From positions 1 to 56,194 of the forward strand of contig LUUF01000109.1 of NCBI GenBank assembly GCA_001644045.1: 56,194 nt of DNA, in the 5' to 3' direction. The translations under genes and the position numbers were made by a program. The notes under the pieces are model-generated. The model did not search any database. It had not been told where the DNA came from and saw nothing but the letters and a program-made list of their open reading frames with translations. Position 1 is the first letter of the stretch, and each line of letters starts with the position of its first letter. Of this stretch, positions 19,117-29,071 are shown one piece after another. The stretch comes from Methylomonas methanica. GTDB taxonomy: Bacteria; Pseudomonadota; Gammaproteobacteria; Methylococcales; Methylomonadaceae.

Positions 19117-19695
19117 TCAGAGAATATCGACGCCAAACTTTTCCAACAAGGCCACCAGTTTTATCAACGGCAAACCGACCAAGGCATTAGGATCCTCGCC
19201 GACAATTTTACTAAATAACGCAATACCCAGCCCCTCGGATTTGAAACTCCCGGCACAATCGAAGGGCTGATCCAGATCGATATAGTTTTGAATCTGCGAC
19301 GATTCCAGCGTTTTGAAATGCACACTACAAACATCCATATCGCTTACGCTGCGACCCGTTGCGCTATTCAAAACGCAGATGCCGGTATAAAATTGCACCG
19401 TCCGGCCGGATTGCTTGGCAAGCTGTTGAATTGCCACGTCGCGCCCACCGGGCTTTCCCAATATTTCTTGGTCCAGCACGGCAACCTGATCGGAACCGAT
19501 GATTAAATGGTTAGGGTATGTTTTGCCGACTTCTCCAGCCTTAGCAAGCGATAATCTGTGTACCAAAGCGTCCGGCGATTCGCCCGCTTGCGGGCTCTCA
19601 TCGATGTCGCTGCTGCAACTTAGAAAATCAAGACCCAGTTTTTCCAACAACTGGCGGCGGTATTTCGAACTCGAGGCAAGGACTATGGCGGTCAT
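19117..19695 (-). CDS. maf: Maf-family nucleotide pyrophosphatase (YceF type)
   Basis: House-cleaning enzyme that hydrolyses modified or canonical nucleoside triphosphates; the YceF subgroup prefers 7-methyl-GTP. Family start MTAIVLASSSKYRRQLLEKL, the SSDIDESPQAGE segment and HLIIGSDQVAVLDQEILGKPG with catalytic Asp are present. 192 aa is normal. Its position divergent to yceD-rpmF-plsX mirrors the enterobacterial yceF locus, which supports the subgroup call. Confidence 0.92.
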   Translation of the reverse strand: MTAIVLASSSKYRRQLLEKLGLDFLSCSSDIDESPQAGESPDALVHRLSLAKAGEVGKTYPNHLIIGSDQVAVLDQEILGKPGGRDVAIQQLAKQSGRTVQFYTGICVLNSATGRSVSDMDVCSVHFKTLESSQIQNYIDLDQPFDCAGSFKSEGLGIALFSKIVGEDPNALVGLPLIKLVALLEKFGVDIL

Positions 19696-19764
19696 CGGCT
19701 AGGTAGTGGTTTGAGTAGGTGTACGTTTGACGCAACAGATAGTTATCTGTATGATTGTACAGTT

Positions 19765-20283
19765 ATGTCAGACAAGTTTCCCGACCATATCGATCCCTTA
19801 TTGTTCGCCGAAAGACGCGGCGCGCTATCCGGGGATATAAAAATCGCTGCGCTCGAGCGCTTGTCTGGTAGCGTGCTCGATCATGGTGGCAGCGTTAGCG
19901 CCAGGATCGAATTTAGTAAGGAAGGCAAACGCATCGTCGTTGCCGGCCATATCGAGGGTGTTGTGGAGCTGGAGTGTCAGTCTTGTTTGCAAGCGCTGAC
20001 CTGGCCGCTGGATATCGATTTTAAATTGGCTGTTGTCTCTTCGCTAAAGGAAGCAAAGCAACTGGACGATTGCGAACCGCTATTGCTGGACGGCGACACC
20101 CTATCGTTAAACGCGGTGATCGAAGACGAAATCCTGCTGGCATTGCCCGACTACCCTCGGCATGAACACGATTGTCTCGCGCACAACCGTTCGGAAGATG
20201 CCGATTACAGCGCAACAGATAGTCAGACTAAGGCTAACAACCCTTTTTCTGTTTTAGCAAAACTTAAAAAAACTGGAGATTGA
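19765..20283 (+). CDS. yceD: YceD (DUF177) family protein
   Basis: 172 aa. DUF177 features: acidic start ([20 protein letters not shown]), the [19 protein letters not shown] segment and an acidic tail. The family accompanies rpmF in most bacteria and has been linked to 23S rRNA accumulation, but no reaction is known. ATG 19765 was chosen because residues from an upstream TTG (19711) are unlike the family. rpmF starts 1 nt after the stop. Confidence 0.88.
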   Translation: MSDKFPDHIDPLLFAERRGALSGDIKIAALERLSGSVLDHGGSVSARIEFSKEGKRIVVAGHIEGVVELECQSCLQALTWPLDIDFKLAVVSSLKEAKQLDDCEPLLLDGDTLSLNAVIEDEILLALPDYPRHEHDCLAHNRSEDADYSATDSQTKANNPFSVLAKLKKTGD

Positions 20284-20284
20284 A

Positions 20285-20467
20285 ATGGCAGTACAAAAGA
20301 GCAAAGTATCGCGTTCCAGACGCGGTCAACGTCGTTCACACGATGCATTAGTCGGCAAAACCCTGGCTCAGGATCCATTGACCGGCGAAACCCATCTGCG
20401 TCACCACATGACGCCAGACGGTTTCTTCAAAGGCCGTCAAATCATTGCCGGCAACGACGAAGATTAA
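20285..20467 (+). CDS. rpmF: 50S ribosomal protein L32
   Basis: 60 aa, [20 protein letters not shown] start and [18 protein letters not shown] end are diagnostic. It lacks the four zinc cysteines, as in the E. coli-type (C-minus) form. A good ctggag ribosome binding site lies upstream. It is co-transcribed with yceD; plsX begins 209 bp later, leaving room for an internal promoter. Confidence 0.97.
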   Translation: MAVQKSKVSRSRRGQRRSHDALVGKTLAQDPLTGETHLRHHMTPDGFFKGRQIIAGNDED

Positions 20468-20676
20468 TCGTTTTAAACTGCCATAGGCCGACTCGCTGCC
20501 CATTCGCAAGGCGAGTCGAGCAGCCCTCAGTCCAAGACCGGCCGCAAGCATCGCGTTTTCCAACGCAATCGTCAGCACGACAGGCAGTAATATTTGATTT
20601 ATTGATAGTCTCTGGGTAAGCCAACGCGTCGCAGGACAAAGTTGGCTCCTTTCAACTACTGGAGTTAGTCCTAAGC

Positions 20677-21705
20677 GTGAGCTCAACTCTCTCAATTGAT
20701 GCCATGGGTGGGGATTTCGGTCCTCAAGTTACCGTTCCCGCCTCACTGGCCTGTTTAAGAAAAAATCCGGACTTAAATTTGATCATGGTCGGCGATGAAG
20801 CGGTTCTTGGTAACCTGCTATCCCAAGCGCTGGTCGAGTTCAAAGGTCGGATCAGTATTCAACACGCCTCGCAAGTCGTCGAAATGGACGAAGCGCCGCA
20901 AAAAGCCTTGAAGAATAAAAAAGATTCTTCCATGCGCGTGGCGATTAATCTGGTCCAGGAAGGCAAGGCCGACGCCTGCGTCAGCGCCGGCAACACCGGC
21001 GCCTTGATGGCCACCGCCCGTTTCGTGTTGAAGATGATTCCAGGCATCGAGCGCCCGGCGATCATTTCCACACTACCGTCTACTTTCGGGCACACCCACA
21101 TGCTGGACTTAGGCGCCAACGTCGACTCCAGCGCCGAACATCTTTACCAATTTGCCGTCATGGGCGAAGAAGTGGTCAAGGCCGTGGAAAAAATCGAACG
21201 TCCGCGTATCGGTTTGTTGAACATCGGCGAAGAAGACATGAAAGGCAACGAACAAGTCAAAGCCGCCGCAAAATTGCTGGAAAATTCCGGGCTGAATTAT
21301 ATCGGCTACGTGGAAGGCAACTCGATCAACGCCGGTAGCGTGAAAGTCGATTTGATCGTTGCCGACGGTTTCGTCGGTAACGTGGCGCTGAAATCGATCG
21401 AAGGTGCGGCAAAAATGATAGGCGGCAAATTGAAAGACAGTTTTTCGCAAAACTGGCTGACCAAATTAGCCGGACTGATCGCTTATCCGGTCCTGAAACG
21501 CTTCAAAGACAGCATAGATCCGCGCCTCTATAACGGTGCCAGTTTCATCGGCCTGCGCGGCCTGGTTATCAAAAGCCACGGCGGCGCCGACGCACTGGCT
21601 TTCGAAACCGCCATCCATTTGGCGGAAGTCGAAGTCGCGCAGGGCGTTATTCGTAAAATCAGCGAAAAACTAGAACTCGCGCTGACCCAAAAGGTTGATG
21701 AATGA
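20677..21705 (+). CDS. plsX: Phosphate acyltransferase PlsX
   Basis: Makes acyl-phosphate from acyl-ACP to feed PlsY in phospholipid synthesis; a peripheral membrane enzyme. Family motifs: LSIDAMGGDFGPQVTVPA, ADACVSAGNTGALMATA, MLDLGANVDSS and GFVGNVALKSIEGAAKM. 342 aa. The start is GTG 20677, with ggag at 20661-20664; the coding frame before it shows no better start. The stop overlaps fabH (ATGA). Confidence 0.96.
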   Translation: MSSTLSIDAMGGDFGPQVTVPASLACLRKNPDLNLIMVGDEAVLGNLLSQALVEFKGRISIQHASQVVEMDEAPQKALKNKKDSSMRVAINLVQEGKADACVSAGNTGALMATARFVLKMIPGIERPAIISTLPSTFGHTHMLDLGANVDSSAEHLYQFAVMGEEVVKAVEKIERPRIGLLNIGEEDMKGNEQVKAAAKLLENSGLNYIGYVEGNSINAGSVKVDLIVADGFVGNVALKSIEGAAKMIGGKLKDSFSQNWLTKLAGLIAYPVLKRFKDSIDPRLYNGASFIGLRGLVIKSHGGADALAFETAIHLAEVEVAQGVIRKISEKLELALTQKVDE

Positions 21706-22670
21706 CACGCTGGACTCATGTTATCGGTACGGGCGGCTATCTGCCCGAAACCATACGCACCAATGACGATATTTCCGCCACGGTGGACACATCCGACAGC
21801 TGGATCTACGAAAGAACCGGCATCAAAAGCCGCCGCATAGCCGGCCCCGACGAAACCGCCTCCAGCATGGCGGAAATCGCCGCCCGACAAGCCATTGAGG
21901 CGGCCGGGATTGCCGCTACAGACATCGACATGATCATCGTTGCCACCGGCACGCCGGATCGCGTCTATCCCAGCACCGCCTGCCTGTTGCAGGAGCGCCT
22001 GGGCATCAAGCAATGCGTCGGTTTCGATATTCAGGCCGCCTGCTCGGGTTCCGTTTACGGACTGAGCATCGCCGACCAATATCTGAAAACCGGTTTTGCC
22101 AAGAATGTGTTGGTGGTAGGCACGGAAATTTGCTCGCGTATCGTCGATTGGACCGACCGCGGCACCTGCATTCTGTTCGGCGACGGCGCCGGCGCGATTT
22201 TGCTGACCTCCAGCGATAAGCCGGGCATCTTGTCCACGCATATTCATTCCGACGGCGGCTACGAAGATTTATTGTATTGCCCCAACCCGCAGGTAGCGGC
22301 GGCCGCCAAACAAAACGAGCCAGCTTACATCAGCATGCGCGGCAACGAAGTTTTCAAGGTGGCGGTCAATACGCTGGGCCGGATTGTCGATGAAACCTTG
22401 GAAGCCAACGGCTTGCAACAAAGCGATATCGATTGGCTGGTGCCGCATCAGGCCAATACGCGCATCATCGCCGCCACCGCCAAGAAGCTGGGCATGTCCA
22501 TGGATCAAGTGATTTTGACCCTGGAAAACCAGGGCAACACCTCCTCCGCCTCCGTGTTATTGGCATTTAACGAAGGCGTCCGCGACGGCCGTATTCAACG
22601 CGGACAAACCGTATTAATGGAAGCTTTTGGGGCCGGATTCACCTGGGGTTCCGCATTAATCAGGTACTAA
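21702..22670 (+). CDS. fabH: 3-oxoacyl-ACP synthase III
   Basis: Condenses acetyl-CoA with malonyl-ACP to start fatty acid synthesis. The catalytic triad is visible: C114 (AACSGSVYG), H249 (VPHQANTRI) and N279 (NQGNTSSAS). 322 aa, typical FabH start THVIGTGGYLPETIRTND. ATGA overlap with plsX. Confidence 0.97.
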   Translation: MTRWTHVIGTGGYLPETIRTNDDISATVDTSDSWIYERTGIKSRRIAGPDETASSMAEIAARQAIEAAGIAATDIDMIIVATGTPDRVYPSTACLLQERLGIKQCVGFDIQAACSGSVYGLSIADQYLKTGFAKNVLVVGTEICSRIVDWTDRGTCILFGDGAGAILLTSSDKPGILSTHIHSDGGYEDLLYCPNPQVAAAAKQNEPAYISMRGNEVFKVAVNTLGRIVDETLEANGLQQSDIDWLVPHQANTRIIAATAKKLGMSMDQVILTLENQGNTSSASVLLAFNEGVRDGRIQRGQTVLMEAFGAGFTWGSALIRY

Positions 22671-22672
22671 AC

Positions 22673-23629
22673 ATGACGACGATAGAACAAAGTTACAATC
22701 TGGCATTCGTATTTCCCGGACAAGGCTCGCAAGCTGTCGGCATGCTGGGCACACTGGCCGCCGCCAATCCACTGGTCACACAAACTTTCGAACAAGCTTC
22801 CGACGTGCTGGGATTCGATCTGTGGAATCTGGTCGCAAACGGCCCGGACACTGACTTAAACCAAACCCATAACACCCAACCGGCGATGCTGGCGGCCGGC
22901 GTTGCGGTATGGCGGGCCTGGTGCGAAAAAACCGACATCAAACCCGCCTGGATGGCCGGCCACAGCTTGGGCGAATACACCGCCCTAGTCTGCTCCGGTG
23001 CGCTAGGCTATGAAGACGCCATTCGTCTGGTGGCCGAGCGCGGCCGACTGATGCAGGAAGCCGTACCGGCGGGTAAAGGCGCGATGGCGGCCATTCTGGG
23101 CCTGGAAGATCATCAAGTCGTTAACACCTGCGCCGAAGTAGCCAATGGCGAAATCGTCGCCGCCGCCAATTTCAACGCCCCCGGTCAAGTGGTGATTGCC
23201 GGCGAAACCGCTGCAGTGGAACGCGCGATGGAAGCCTTGAAAGCGCTGGGCGCCAAACGTGCATTAAAGTTGCCGGTTAGCGTACCGTCCCACTGCGCAT
23301 TGATGGAAGCCGCTTCCGACAAGTTAAACGAAATACTGCAAGGCATTAACGTCGAGATGCCGAATAGCACGCTGATCCACAACGCCGACGTCAAATCGCA
23401 CGGCTCGCCGGAAGTCATTCGCTATGCGTTGAAAGAACAATTGTTCAAACCGGTCCGTTGGGTGGAAAGCGTCAAATTCATGCACGAACAAGGCGTCACC
23501 GCCTTTGTCGAATGCGGACCCGGCAAAGTATTAGTCGGCTTAAACAAACGCATTGCGCCGGACGCGGCTCATCTGACCATGTTCGACCCCGAAACCATTG
23601 ACAACGTTGTGGAGCAACTCCGTGTATAA
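22673..23629 (+). CDS. fabD: Malonyl-CoA:ACP transacylase
   Basis: Transfers malonyl from CoA to ACP. Oxyanion motif FVFPGQGSQAVGML, nucleophile S98 (AGHSLGEYTALV) and H207 (VPSHCALM) are in place. 318 aa. It starts 2 nt after fabH; its last codons overlap fabG by 8 bp. Confidence 0.97.
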   Translation: MTTIEQSYNLAFVFPGQGSQAVGMLGTLAAANPLVTQTFEQASDVLGFDLWNLVANGPDTDLNQTHNTQPAMLAAGVAVWRAWCEKTDIKPAWMAGHSLGEYTALVCSGALGYEDAIRLVAERGRLMQEAVPAGKGAMAAILGLEDHQVVNTCAEVANGEIVAAANFNAPGQVVIAGETAAVERAMEALKALGAKRALKLPVSVPSHCALMEAASDKLNEILQGINVEMPNSTLIHNADVKSHGSPEVIRYALKEQLFKPVRWVESVKFMHEQGVTAFVECGPGKVLVGLNKRIAPDAAHLTMFDPETIDNVVEQLRV

Positions 23630-24350
23630 AAAACTCGCCATTGTTACCGGCGCCAGCCGCGGCATAGGCCGGGCCATTGCCGAAAAATTAGTCGCCGACG
23701 GTTTTTTTGTCGTCGGCACCGCCACCTCCGATAGCGGCGCCGAAGCCATTTCCGCTTATCTGGGCGACAACGGCAAAGGTTATAAACTGAATGTCGCCGA
23801 CGCTGCCGATATCGAAAGCTTCATCAAAACCACCGGCGACGCCTATGGCACCCCGGCGGTATTGGTCAACAACGCCGGCATCACCCGCGACAACCTGTTG
23901 ATGCGGATGAAAGACGAGGAATGGGACGACATCATCAACACCAACCTCACCTCGATCTTTCGGATGAGCAAAGCTGTATTGCGCGCCATGATGAAAGTCC
24001 GTTACGGCCGCATCATCAATATTTCCTCGGTCGTCGGCTCCACCGGCAACGCCGGCCAAGCCAACTATGCAGCGGCCAAGGCCGGGATGATAGGCTTTGC
24101 TAAATCGATGGCGAAAGAAGTCGGCTCGCGCGGCATCACCGTTAACACCGTCTCCCCCGGCTTTATCGATACCGATATGACCAAGGAGTTGTCGGAAGAC
24201 ATCAAAAATGCACTGCTGGGCTCGATTGCGCTGGGCCGTTTGGGGCAGCCGGAAGAAATTGCCCATGCGGTATCGTTCCTGGCCTCCGAGCAAGCATCCT
24301 ACATCACCGGCGAAACCCTGCACGTGAACGGCGGCATGTACATGCCTTAA
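23622..24350 (+). CDS. fabG: 3-oxoacyl-ACP reductase
   Basis: NADPH-dependent SDR that reduces 3-oxoacyl-ACP. Cofactor motif TGASRGIGRAIAEKL and catalytic S136, Y149, K153 (YAAAK) are present; 242 aa. Start GTG 23622 has ggag 8 nt upstream and lies inside the fabD end, consistent with coupling; an earlier TTG at 23598 would add residues unlike the family. An acpP gene, which usually follows, is absent: a strong terminator comes next. Confidence 0.96.
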   Translation: MYKKLAIVTGASRGIGRAIAEKLVADGFFVVGTATSDSGAEAISAYLGDNGKGYKLNVADAADIESFIKTTGDAYGTPAVLVNNAGITRDNLLMRMKDEEWDDIINTNLTSIFRMSKAVLRAMMKVRYGRIINISSVVGSTGNAGQANYAAAKAGMIGFAKSMAKEVGSRGITVNTVSPGFIDTDMTKELSEDIKNALLGSIALGRLGQPEEIAHAVSFLASEQASYITGETLHVNGGMYMP

Positions 24351-24374
24351 AGGCTGCAAGATTTCTCCAGACAG

Positions 24375-24418
24375 AACAAAAAAGGCCGGCAACCTTATGG
24401 GTCGCCGGCCTTTTTTGT
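24375..24418. terminator. Bidirectional rho-independent terminator
   Basis: A long perfect stem (acaaaaaaggccggc pairing with gccggccttttttgt) with a 12-nt loop, A-run on the left and T-run on the right. It lies between the convergent fabG and LuxR-type regulator genes and can serve both strands. Confidence 0.92.
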
Positions 24419-24428
24419 TGGCTTTGAA

Positions 24429-25358
24429 CTAACCGCGCTGCAACACCATCGCCACCGCCGCCGCCCGCGTGGAAACGCCCAGTTTCTCGAAAATATGCTC
24501 CAGATGTTTGTTCACCGTTCTGGGACTAGTGGTGAGGATGATGCCGATCTCCTTATTGGTCTTACCGCGGGCAATCCACATCAGAATTTCGGCCTCGCGA
24601 AAGGTCAGCTTTAGTTTGTCGCGCAAGGTTTCCGGGGTCCATTGCGCATCTTCGCGCTGCAATAACAGCAAATATTCGTCTGGATTCTGACAGGCGCTGA
24701 CTCGCAACGCAAAGCCGGGGGCCAGACGATGTACGTCGGATTCGGCTTCCGAAGCATTCCGACCGCTTTGCCGCAACCAACGCTGAAACCAACCTTGCAG
24801 CGTTTCCGGCAACACATCATCTGCGGACGATGCCGTGCCCTGCAATTCGGAAAAATCCGCTAACCATTCTCTGGCCGCCGGCGTCAGCCAAACAATGTCG
24901 CCCGCCGCATCGACCGCCACTGCGGCAAATTCATGATGATCCAGCAAACTCTCGGCCCGCCGTAAGTTGCGGGATTGGGTCAGATGCACTTCGATACGCG
25001 CCAACACTTCGGCCGGCCGAATCGGTTTGACGATGTAATCCAACGCGCCCTCACCAAAGCCGCGTAGCAAATCGTCCAACTCGCTCAAACCGGTCATGAA
25101 CAATACCGGAATCGGCGCGGTGGCCGGATCGGCTTTCAGGCGGCTGCAGGTCTCGAAGCCGTCTATGCCGGGCATCATCACATCCAACAAAATAATGTCG
25201 GGCTTGACGTATTGAATCTGCTCAATGGCCGAACAACCATCGGTAGCCACCAACACCCGGTAGCCGGCCTCGGACAAGGTATCGGATAACAAGGCCAGGT
25301 TGCCGGGCGTATCGTCGACGATCAACACCGTGCCATTGCTGGCGGACACTTCCATCAT
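24429..25358 (-). CDS. Response regulator, receiver plus LuxR-type HTH
   Basis: 309 aa. Receiver with DD at 15-16 and phospho-acceptor D59 (IILLDVMMPGIDG), a central PAS-like stretch (HHEFAAVAVDAAGDIVWLTP) and a C-terminal LuxR helix-turn-helix (LTFREAEILMWIARGKTNKE...TVNKHLEHIFEKLGV). ATG 25358 overlaps the stop of the NCS1-kinase fusion as ATGA, so the pair is one two-component system. DNA targets are unknown; nucleobase or nitrogen-source genes are the natural guess from the sensor's transporter domain. Confidence 0.93.
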   Translation of the reverse strand: MMEVSASNGTVLIVDDTPGNLALLSDTLSEAGYRVLVATDGCSAIEQIQYVKPDIILLDVMMPGIDGFETCSRLKADPATAPIPVLFMTGLSELDDLLRGFGEGALDYIVKPIRPAEVLARIEVHLTQSRNLRRAESLLDHHEFAAVAVDAAGDIVWLTPAAREWLADFSELQGTASSADDVLPETLQGWFQRWLRQSGRNASEAESDVHRLAPGFALRVSACQNPDEYLLLLQREDAQWTPETLRDKLKLTFREAEILMWIARGKTNKEIGIILTTSPRTVNKHLEHIFEKLGVSTRAAAVAMVLQRG

Positions 25359-28300
25359 CGGGACACCTCCTGTTTCTGCATATTCAATAGTTTCCTGATC
25401 TCGCCGATCCGAAACTGGTTAGCCAAGACCGTCAGCTTGGCAAAGAAGGCGCTATAACGCGGCTCTGTTTGATTGAGTTGTGCCAGCACTTTCTTCAATC
25501 CCAACAAATCGCCGATTCGCACGCATTCCACGCAGGCTTGCAATAATTCCGGCGGCGGTAGCAATATGGGCTCGGACGTTTTTTCGGAGATCGCCAGCAC
25601 GGCGTCGTCTTGATAGAGCCAAGTCAACGACAAATACAGCTTCAGCTTGCTCATCAGCTGCGGGACCTGAATCGGCTTGGACAGAAAATCGTTGCAGCCG
25701 GCATTCAACACCGCCAGCCGATCGCCAGGGTAAGCATTGGCGCTCAACACCACAATCGGCATCTGTAAGCCAAGCTCGCGCAGACGCATCGCTGTTTCGA
25801 TGCCGTCTATGCCGCTCATCGAAATATCCAGCAGAATCAGATCCGGTTGCTGTTCCGCCACCTTGTCCAAACAGGCCTCGCCGGAATCGGCTTCTTCCAG
25901 ATAAAACCCTAGGGGCTCCAGCAACGACAATAACAACTCGCGGTGCTCGCGCTGGTCGTCCACCACCATGATCCGCCGCCGCGCGCCTTGATAACCGATG
26001 ATGGGCGCGAGCGGTTCGGCTTCATTTTCCATACCCAGGCTCGGCAGCAACAGCCGTACGCTAAACGTGGAACCCAAGCCCACTCGGCTTTGTACTGTCA
26101 ACTCGCCGCCCATCACCTCGGTGAGGATTTTACAAATCGTCAACCCCAAACCGCTACCCGAGACCGCGTTGCCGGTCGGCGTATCTAGCCGGGTGAATGG
26201 TTGAAAGATGTTTTGTAATTGTTGTTCGTCAATACCGCTGCCGGTATCTGACACCTGAAAGCTGGCTACGCCGCTGCTGTAACCGATCCGAAACACAATG
26301 CCACCCTGACTGGTAAATTTGACGGCATTACCCAGCAAGTTCATCAAGATCTGCCCCACCCGCTTTTCGTCGCCGCGTATCCGCTGCGGCAGCACTGTGG
26401 TCAGCTGACAATTGAAACTCAAGCCCTTGTCTTCCGCCTGGGCTTTGTAGACATGCACCAGATGTTCGATGAAGCCGGGAAAGTCGATAGGCTGATATTT
26501 GAAGTCGAATTTGCGCGCCTCAATGCGGGCAATATCCAGAATATCCTCGATCAGCGCACTCAAGTGTTCGCCGCTGCGCTTTAAGGTGTCCACTGCTTGG
26601 CGGCGGTTTTCCGGGATATTCGGGTCCTGATGCAAAATGTGGGCATAGCCGACGATGCTGTTCAGCGGCGAACGAATCTCGTGGCTCATATTGCTCAAGA
26701 AGCGGCTCTTGGCCTTATTGGCGGCATCCGCCATGCGCCGGGCCTCTTGCAATTGTAAGTCGGTCTGTTTGTGCTGCTCTATCTCCTGCAGTAGCAATTG
26801 GGTTTGCTTGGCGGTTTCTTCATGCGCCACCCGCCGGCTCTCGGCATTCAAAATCAACCACCAGGTACACAAACCAATAAATACCAGCAACGAGGCATAA
26901 ATTTTCAGGAAGTTATTGATCAACAAACCGAAGGCCGGCTGATTATGCTGGACGCTCAATAAATCCTGGTAATAGATGATGCTGATAAAGATGCCGGTCA
27001 ATATCGTCAGAAAACCGAATAACAAGCCAAAACGCAACAAGCGCAAACGCGCGGTGATGCCGATAAAATCCGGCATCAGGCTCCTGGCCAGGCTCTCCAG
27101 ATAATCGTCGAAGCGAAAGCCCGGCTTGCAGGCATCCAGACAGCGCGCGTCCAGCGTGCAACACAGCGAACAAATACTGCCTGCATAGGCCGGGCAATAG
27201 GCCATGTCATCATGCTCGAATTCGTTCTCGCAAATCGAGCATTTGTCGTGCGATTTACGATTATGCTTTTTCCGGTCGCGGGCCAGATAGTGTTTGCCGC
27301 CGCAACCATACGCGATGATTGGCACCAGCAAAAACGCCAGCCCCAGCGCGATAAACGCCGAGAAAGCCTTCGGCCATTCTCCGAACAGACCCACATAGGC
27401 CAGAATCGACACCACCGACGCCACAAACGTCGCGACCATCCCCACCGGGTTCAGGTCGGACAAATACGCGCGCTTGAATTCGATTTCCTTCGGGCTAAGT
27501 CCCAGCGGCTTGTTGATCATCAACTCGGCGGCCACCGCGCTAATCCAGGCGATCGACATATTCGAAAACAAGCCCAACACCTTTTCCAGCGCGCCGAACA
27601 CGCCAAACTCCATCAACAATAAAGCGATCAGCACGTTAAACAGCAGCCACACCACCCGTCCCGGATGACTATGCGTCAACCTTGAGAAAAAATTCGACCA
27701 GGCCAGCGAGCCGGCATAAGCATTGGTGACGTTGATCTTGATCTGACTGAGCACCACGAACAAGGTCGTGGTCGCCAAAGCCCATTGCGGATTCTCGAAC
27801 AGCTCGTTATACGCAACCAGATACATTTGCGTCGGCTCGTGGGCATGCTGCGGGCTGATGCCGTGCCGAATCGCCAGATGCGCCAGCAACGCTCCGGCAA
27901 TTTGCCGAACCACCCCGAACACGATCCAGCCCGGCCCGGCCGCCAGCATCGCCGCCCACCACTTGAACTTATTGGCCTTGGTCTTATCCGGCATGAAGCG
28001 CAGAAAATCCACCTGCTCGCCGATTTGCGCCACCATCGAAAACGCCACCGTGGTTGCGGTGCCGAACAACAGCCAATCAAAACCTTCGCCACTGCCGGCA
28101 ATCCAGAAGTAAGTTTTTAAAGTCATCAGCGCTTCCGGCTCGGCATGCGCCACGGCAATGTAAGGCGCAATCAACAGCACCAGCCAGATCGGCTGGGTCC
28201 ATAACTGCATCCGGCTGATCGTGGTAATCCCAAACGTCACCAGCGGCACCACGATCACCGCACTGACCACATGCGCAAGGGCCAGCGGAATCTGGAAATA

Positions 28301-28732
28301 CAATTCAATCGCCAGCGACATGATCGAAGCCTCCAGCGCAAACAGCGTGAAGGTAAACGAAGCGTAAATCAGCGAGGTAACGGTGGAGCCGATGTAACCG
28401 AAACCGGCGGCACGGGTCAGCAAATCGATGTCGATATGGTAGCGGGCCGCGTAATAGCTGATCGGCAAGCTGGTGATGAAAATCACGATGCCGACGATCA
28501 GAATCGCCCAGCAGGCATTGGTAAAGCCGTAATTGATCGACAAAAAGCCGCCTATCGCTTCCAGCACCAGAAACGAGGTCGAGCCGAACGCGGTGTTGGC
28601 GACCTGGAACTCACTCCATTTCCGGAAGCTGCGCGGCGCGTAGCGTAGCGCGTAGTCTTCCAGGGTTTCGTTGGCAACCAGGGCGTTGTAGTCGCGGCGG
28701 ATTTTGGTGATGTTTTGGTGAATAGGCTTCAT
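25355..28732 (-). CDS. NCS1-type transporter domain fused to a hybrid histidine kinase
   Basis: 1125 aa. Residues ~1-475 are a 12-helix-like NCS1 (cytosine/purine/allantoin permease-like) module (FQVANTAFGSTSFLVLEAIG; QIKINVTNAYAGSLAWSNFF). A cysteine-rich cluster at ~495-540 (CSICE, YCPAYAGSICSLCC, ARCLDACKPG) looks like a zinc or Fe-S site. Two more membrane helices, a coiled coil, HisKA with H near 684 (NMSHEIRSPLNSIVG), HATPase_c (GSGLGLTICKIL) and a receiver with D near 966 (LILLDISMSGIDG) follow. The logic recalls CbrA, in which an SLC5 transporter is joined to a kinase. The ligand is unknown; a nucleobase or hydantoin-like compound is inferred from the NCS1 family. The cognate regulator overlaps downstream (ATGA). 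Confidence 0.88.
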   Translation of the reverse strand: MKPIHQNITKIRRDYNALVANETLEDYALRYAPRSFRKWSEFQVANTAFGSTSFLVLEAIGGFLSINYGFTNACWAILIVGIVIFITSLPISYYAARYHIDIDLLTRAAGFGYIGSTVTSLIYASFTFTLFALEASIMSLAIELYFQIPLALAHVVSAVIVVPLVTFGITTISRMQLWTQPIWLVLLIAPYIAVAHAEPEALMTLKTYFWIAGSGEGFDWLLFGTATTVAFSMVAQIGEQVDFLRFMPDKTKANKFKWWAAMLAAGPGWIVFGVVRQIAGALLAHLAIRHGISPQHAHEPTQMYLVAYNELFENPQWALATTTLFVVLSQIKINVTNAYAGSLAWSNFFSRLTHSHPGRVVWLLFNVLIALLLMEFGVFGALEKVLGLFSNMSIAWISAVAAELMINKPLGLSPKEIEFKRAYLSDLNPVGMVATFVASVVSILAYVGLFGEWPKAFSAFIALGLAFLLVPIIAYGCGGKHYLARDRKKHNRKSHDKCSICENEFEHDDMAYCPAYAGSICSLCCTLDARCLDACKPGFRFDDYLESLARSLMPDFIGITARLRLLRFGLLFGFLTILTGIFISIIYYQDLLSVQHNQPAFGLLINNFLKIYASLLVFIGLCTWWLILNAESRRVAHEETAKQTQLLLQEIEQHKQTDLQLQEARRMADAANKAKSRFLSNMSHEIRSPLNSIVGYAHILHQDPNIPENRRQAVDTLKRSGEHLSALIEDILDIARIEARKFDFKYQPIDFPGFIEHLVHVYKAQAEDKGLSFNCQLTTVLPQRIRGDEKRVGQILMNLLGNAVKFTSQGGIVFRIGYSSGVASFQVSDTGSGIDEQQLQNIFQPFTRLDTPTGNAVSGSGLGLTICKILTEVMGGELTVQSRVGLGSTFSVRLLLPSLGMENEAEPLAPIIGYQGARRRIMVVDDQREHRELLLSLLEPLGFYLEEADSGEACLDKVAEQQPDLILLDISMSGIDGIETAMRLRELGLQMPIVVLSANAYPGDRLAVLNAGCNDFLSKPIQVPQLMSKLKLYLSLTWLYQDDAVLAISEKTSEPILLPPPELLQACVECVRIGDLLGLKKVLAQLNQTEPRYSAFFAKLTVLANQFRIGEIRKLLNMQKQEVSR

Positions 28733-28736
28733 AGTT

Positions 28737-28998
28737 GTGTCGCTACCGCGACAGATGTTTTGTATGTCGGGTCTCGGCCCGACAGCCGAAATACTTTCTT
28801 TTGCGTGGCCAAAAGAAAGTATTCAAAGAAAAGGCCACCCGGACGCCGCTTTTTTCCTGCGCTCCGAAGCTTTTGGCGGGGGTTGGCGAAAGGGGCTTCC
28901 TGCCCCTTCGCCAACGTGCGGCATCCCTGCCGCACCCCTTCGGGCTATTCCCACCAAAAGCTCCGGTGCTCGGCGCGGCATACGGGACGAAAATCATC
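28737..28998 (+). repeat. Structured arm A-L
   Basis: Order of hairpins from the outer tip: gtcgc/gcgac; gtcggg/cccgac; tactttctttt/aaaagaaagta; then a branched unit closed by agcttttggcggg/cccaccaaaagct, enclosing ggcgaaaggggc/gccccttcgcc and gcggcatccctgccgc. The inner end reads ggcgcggcatacggga. It begins 5 bp upstream of the NCS1-kinase start codon, so it lies in that gene's promoter region. Confidence 0.75.
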
Positions 28999-29071
28999 CC
29001 CGACCCAGGTGACTAATGAACAAAAATGTATTCCACTTCGACAAACCAATTAATACAAATTTACTTAATGA

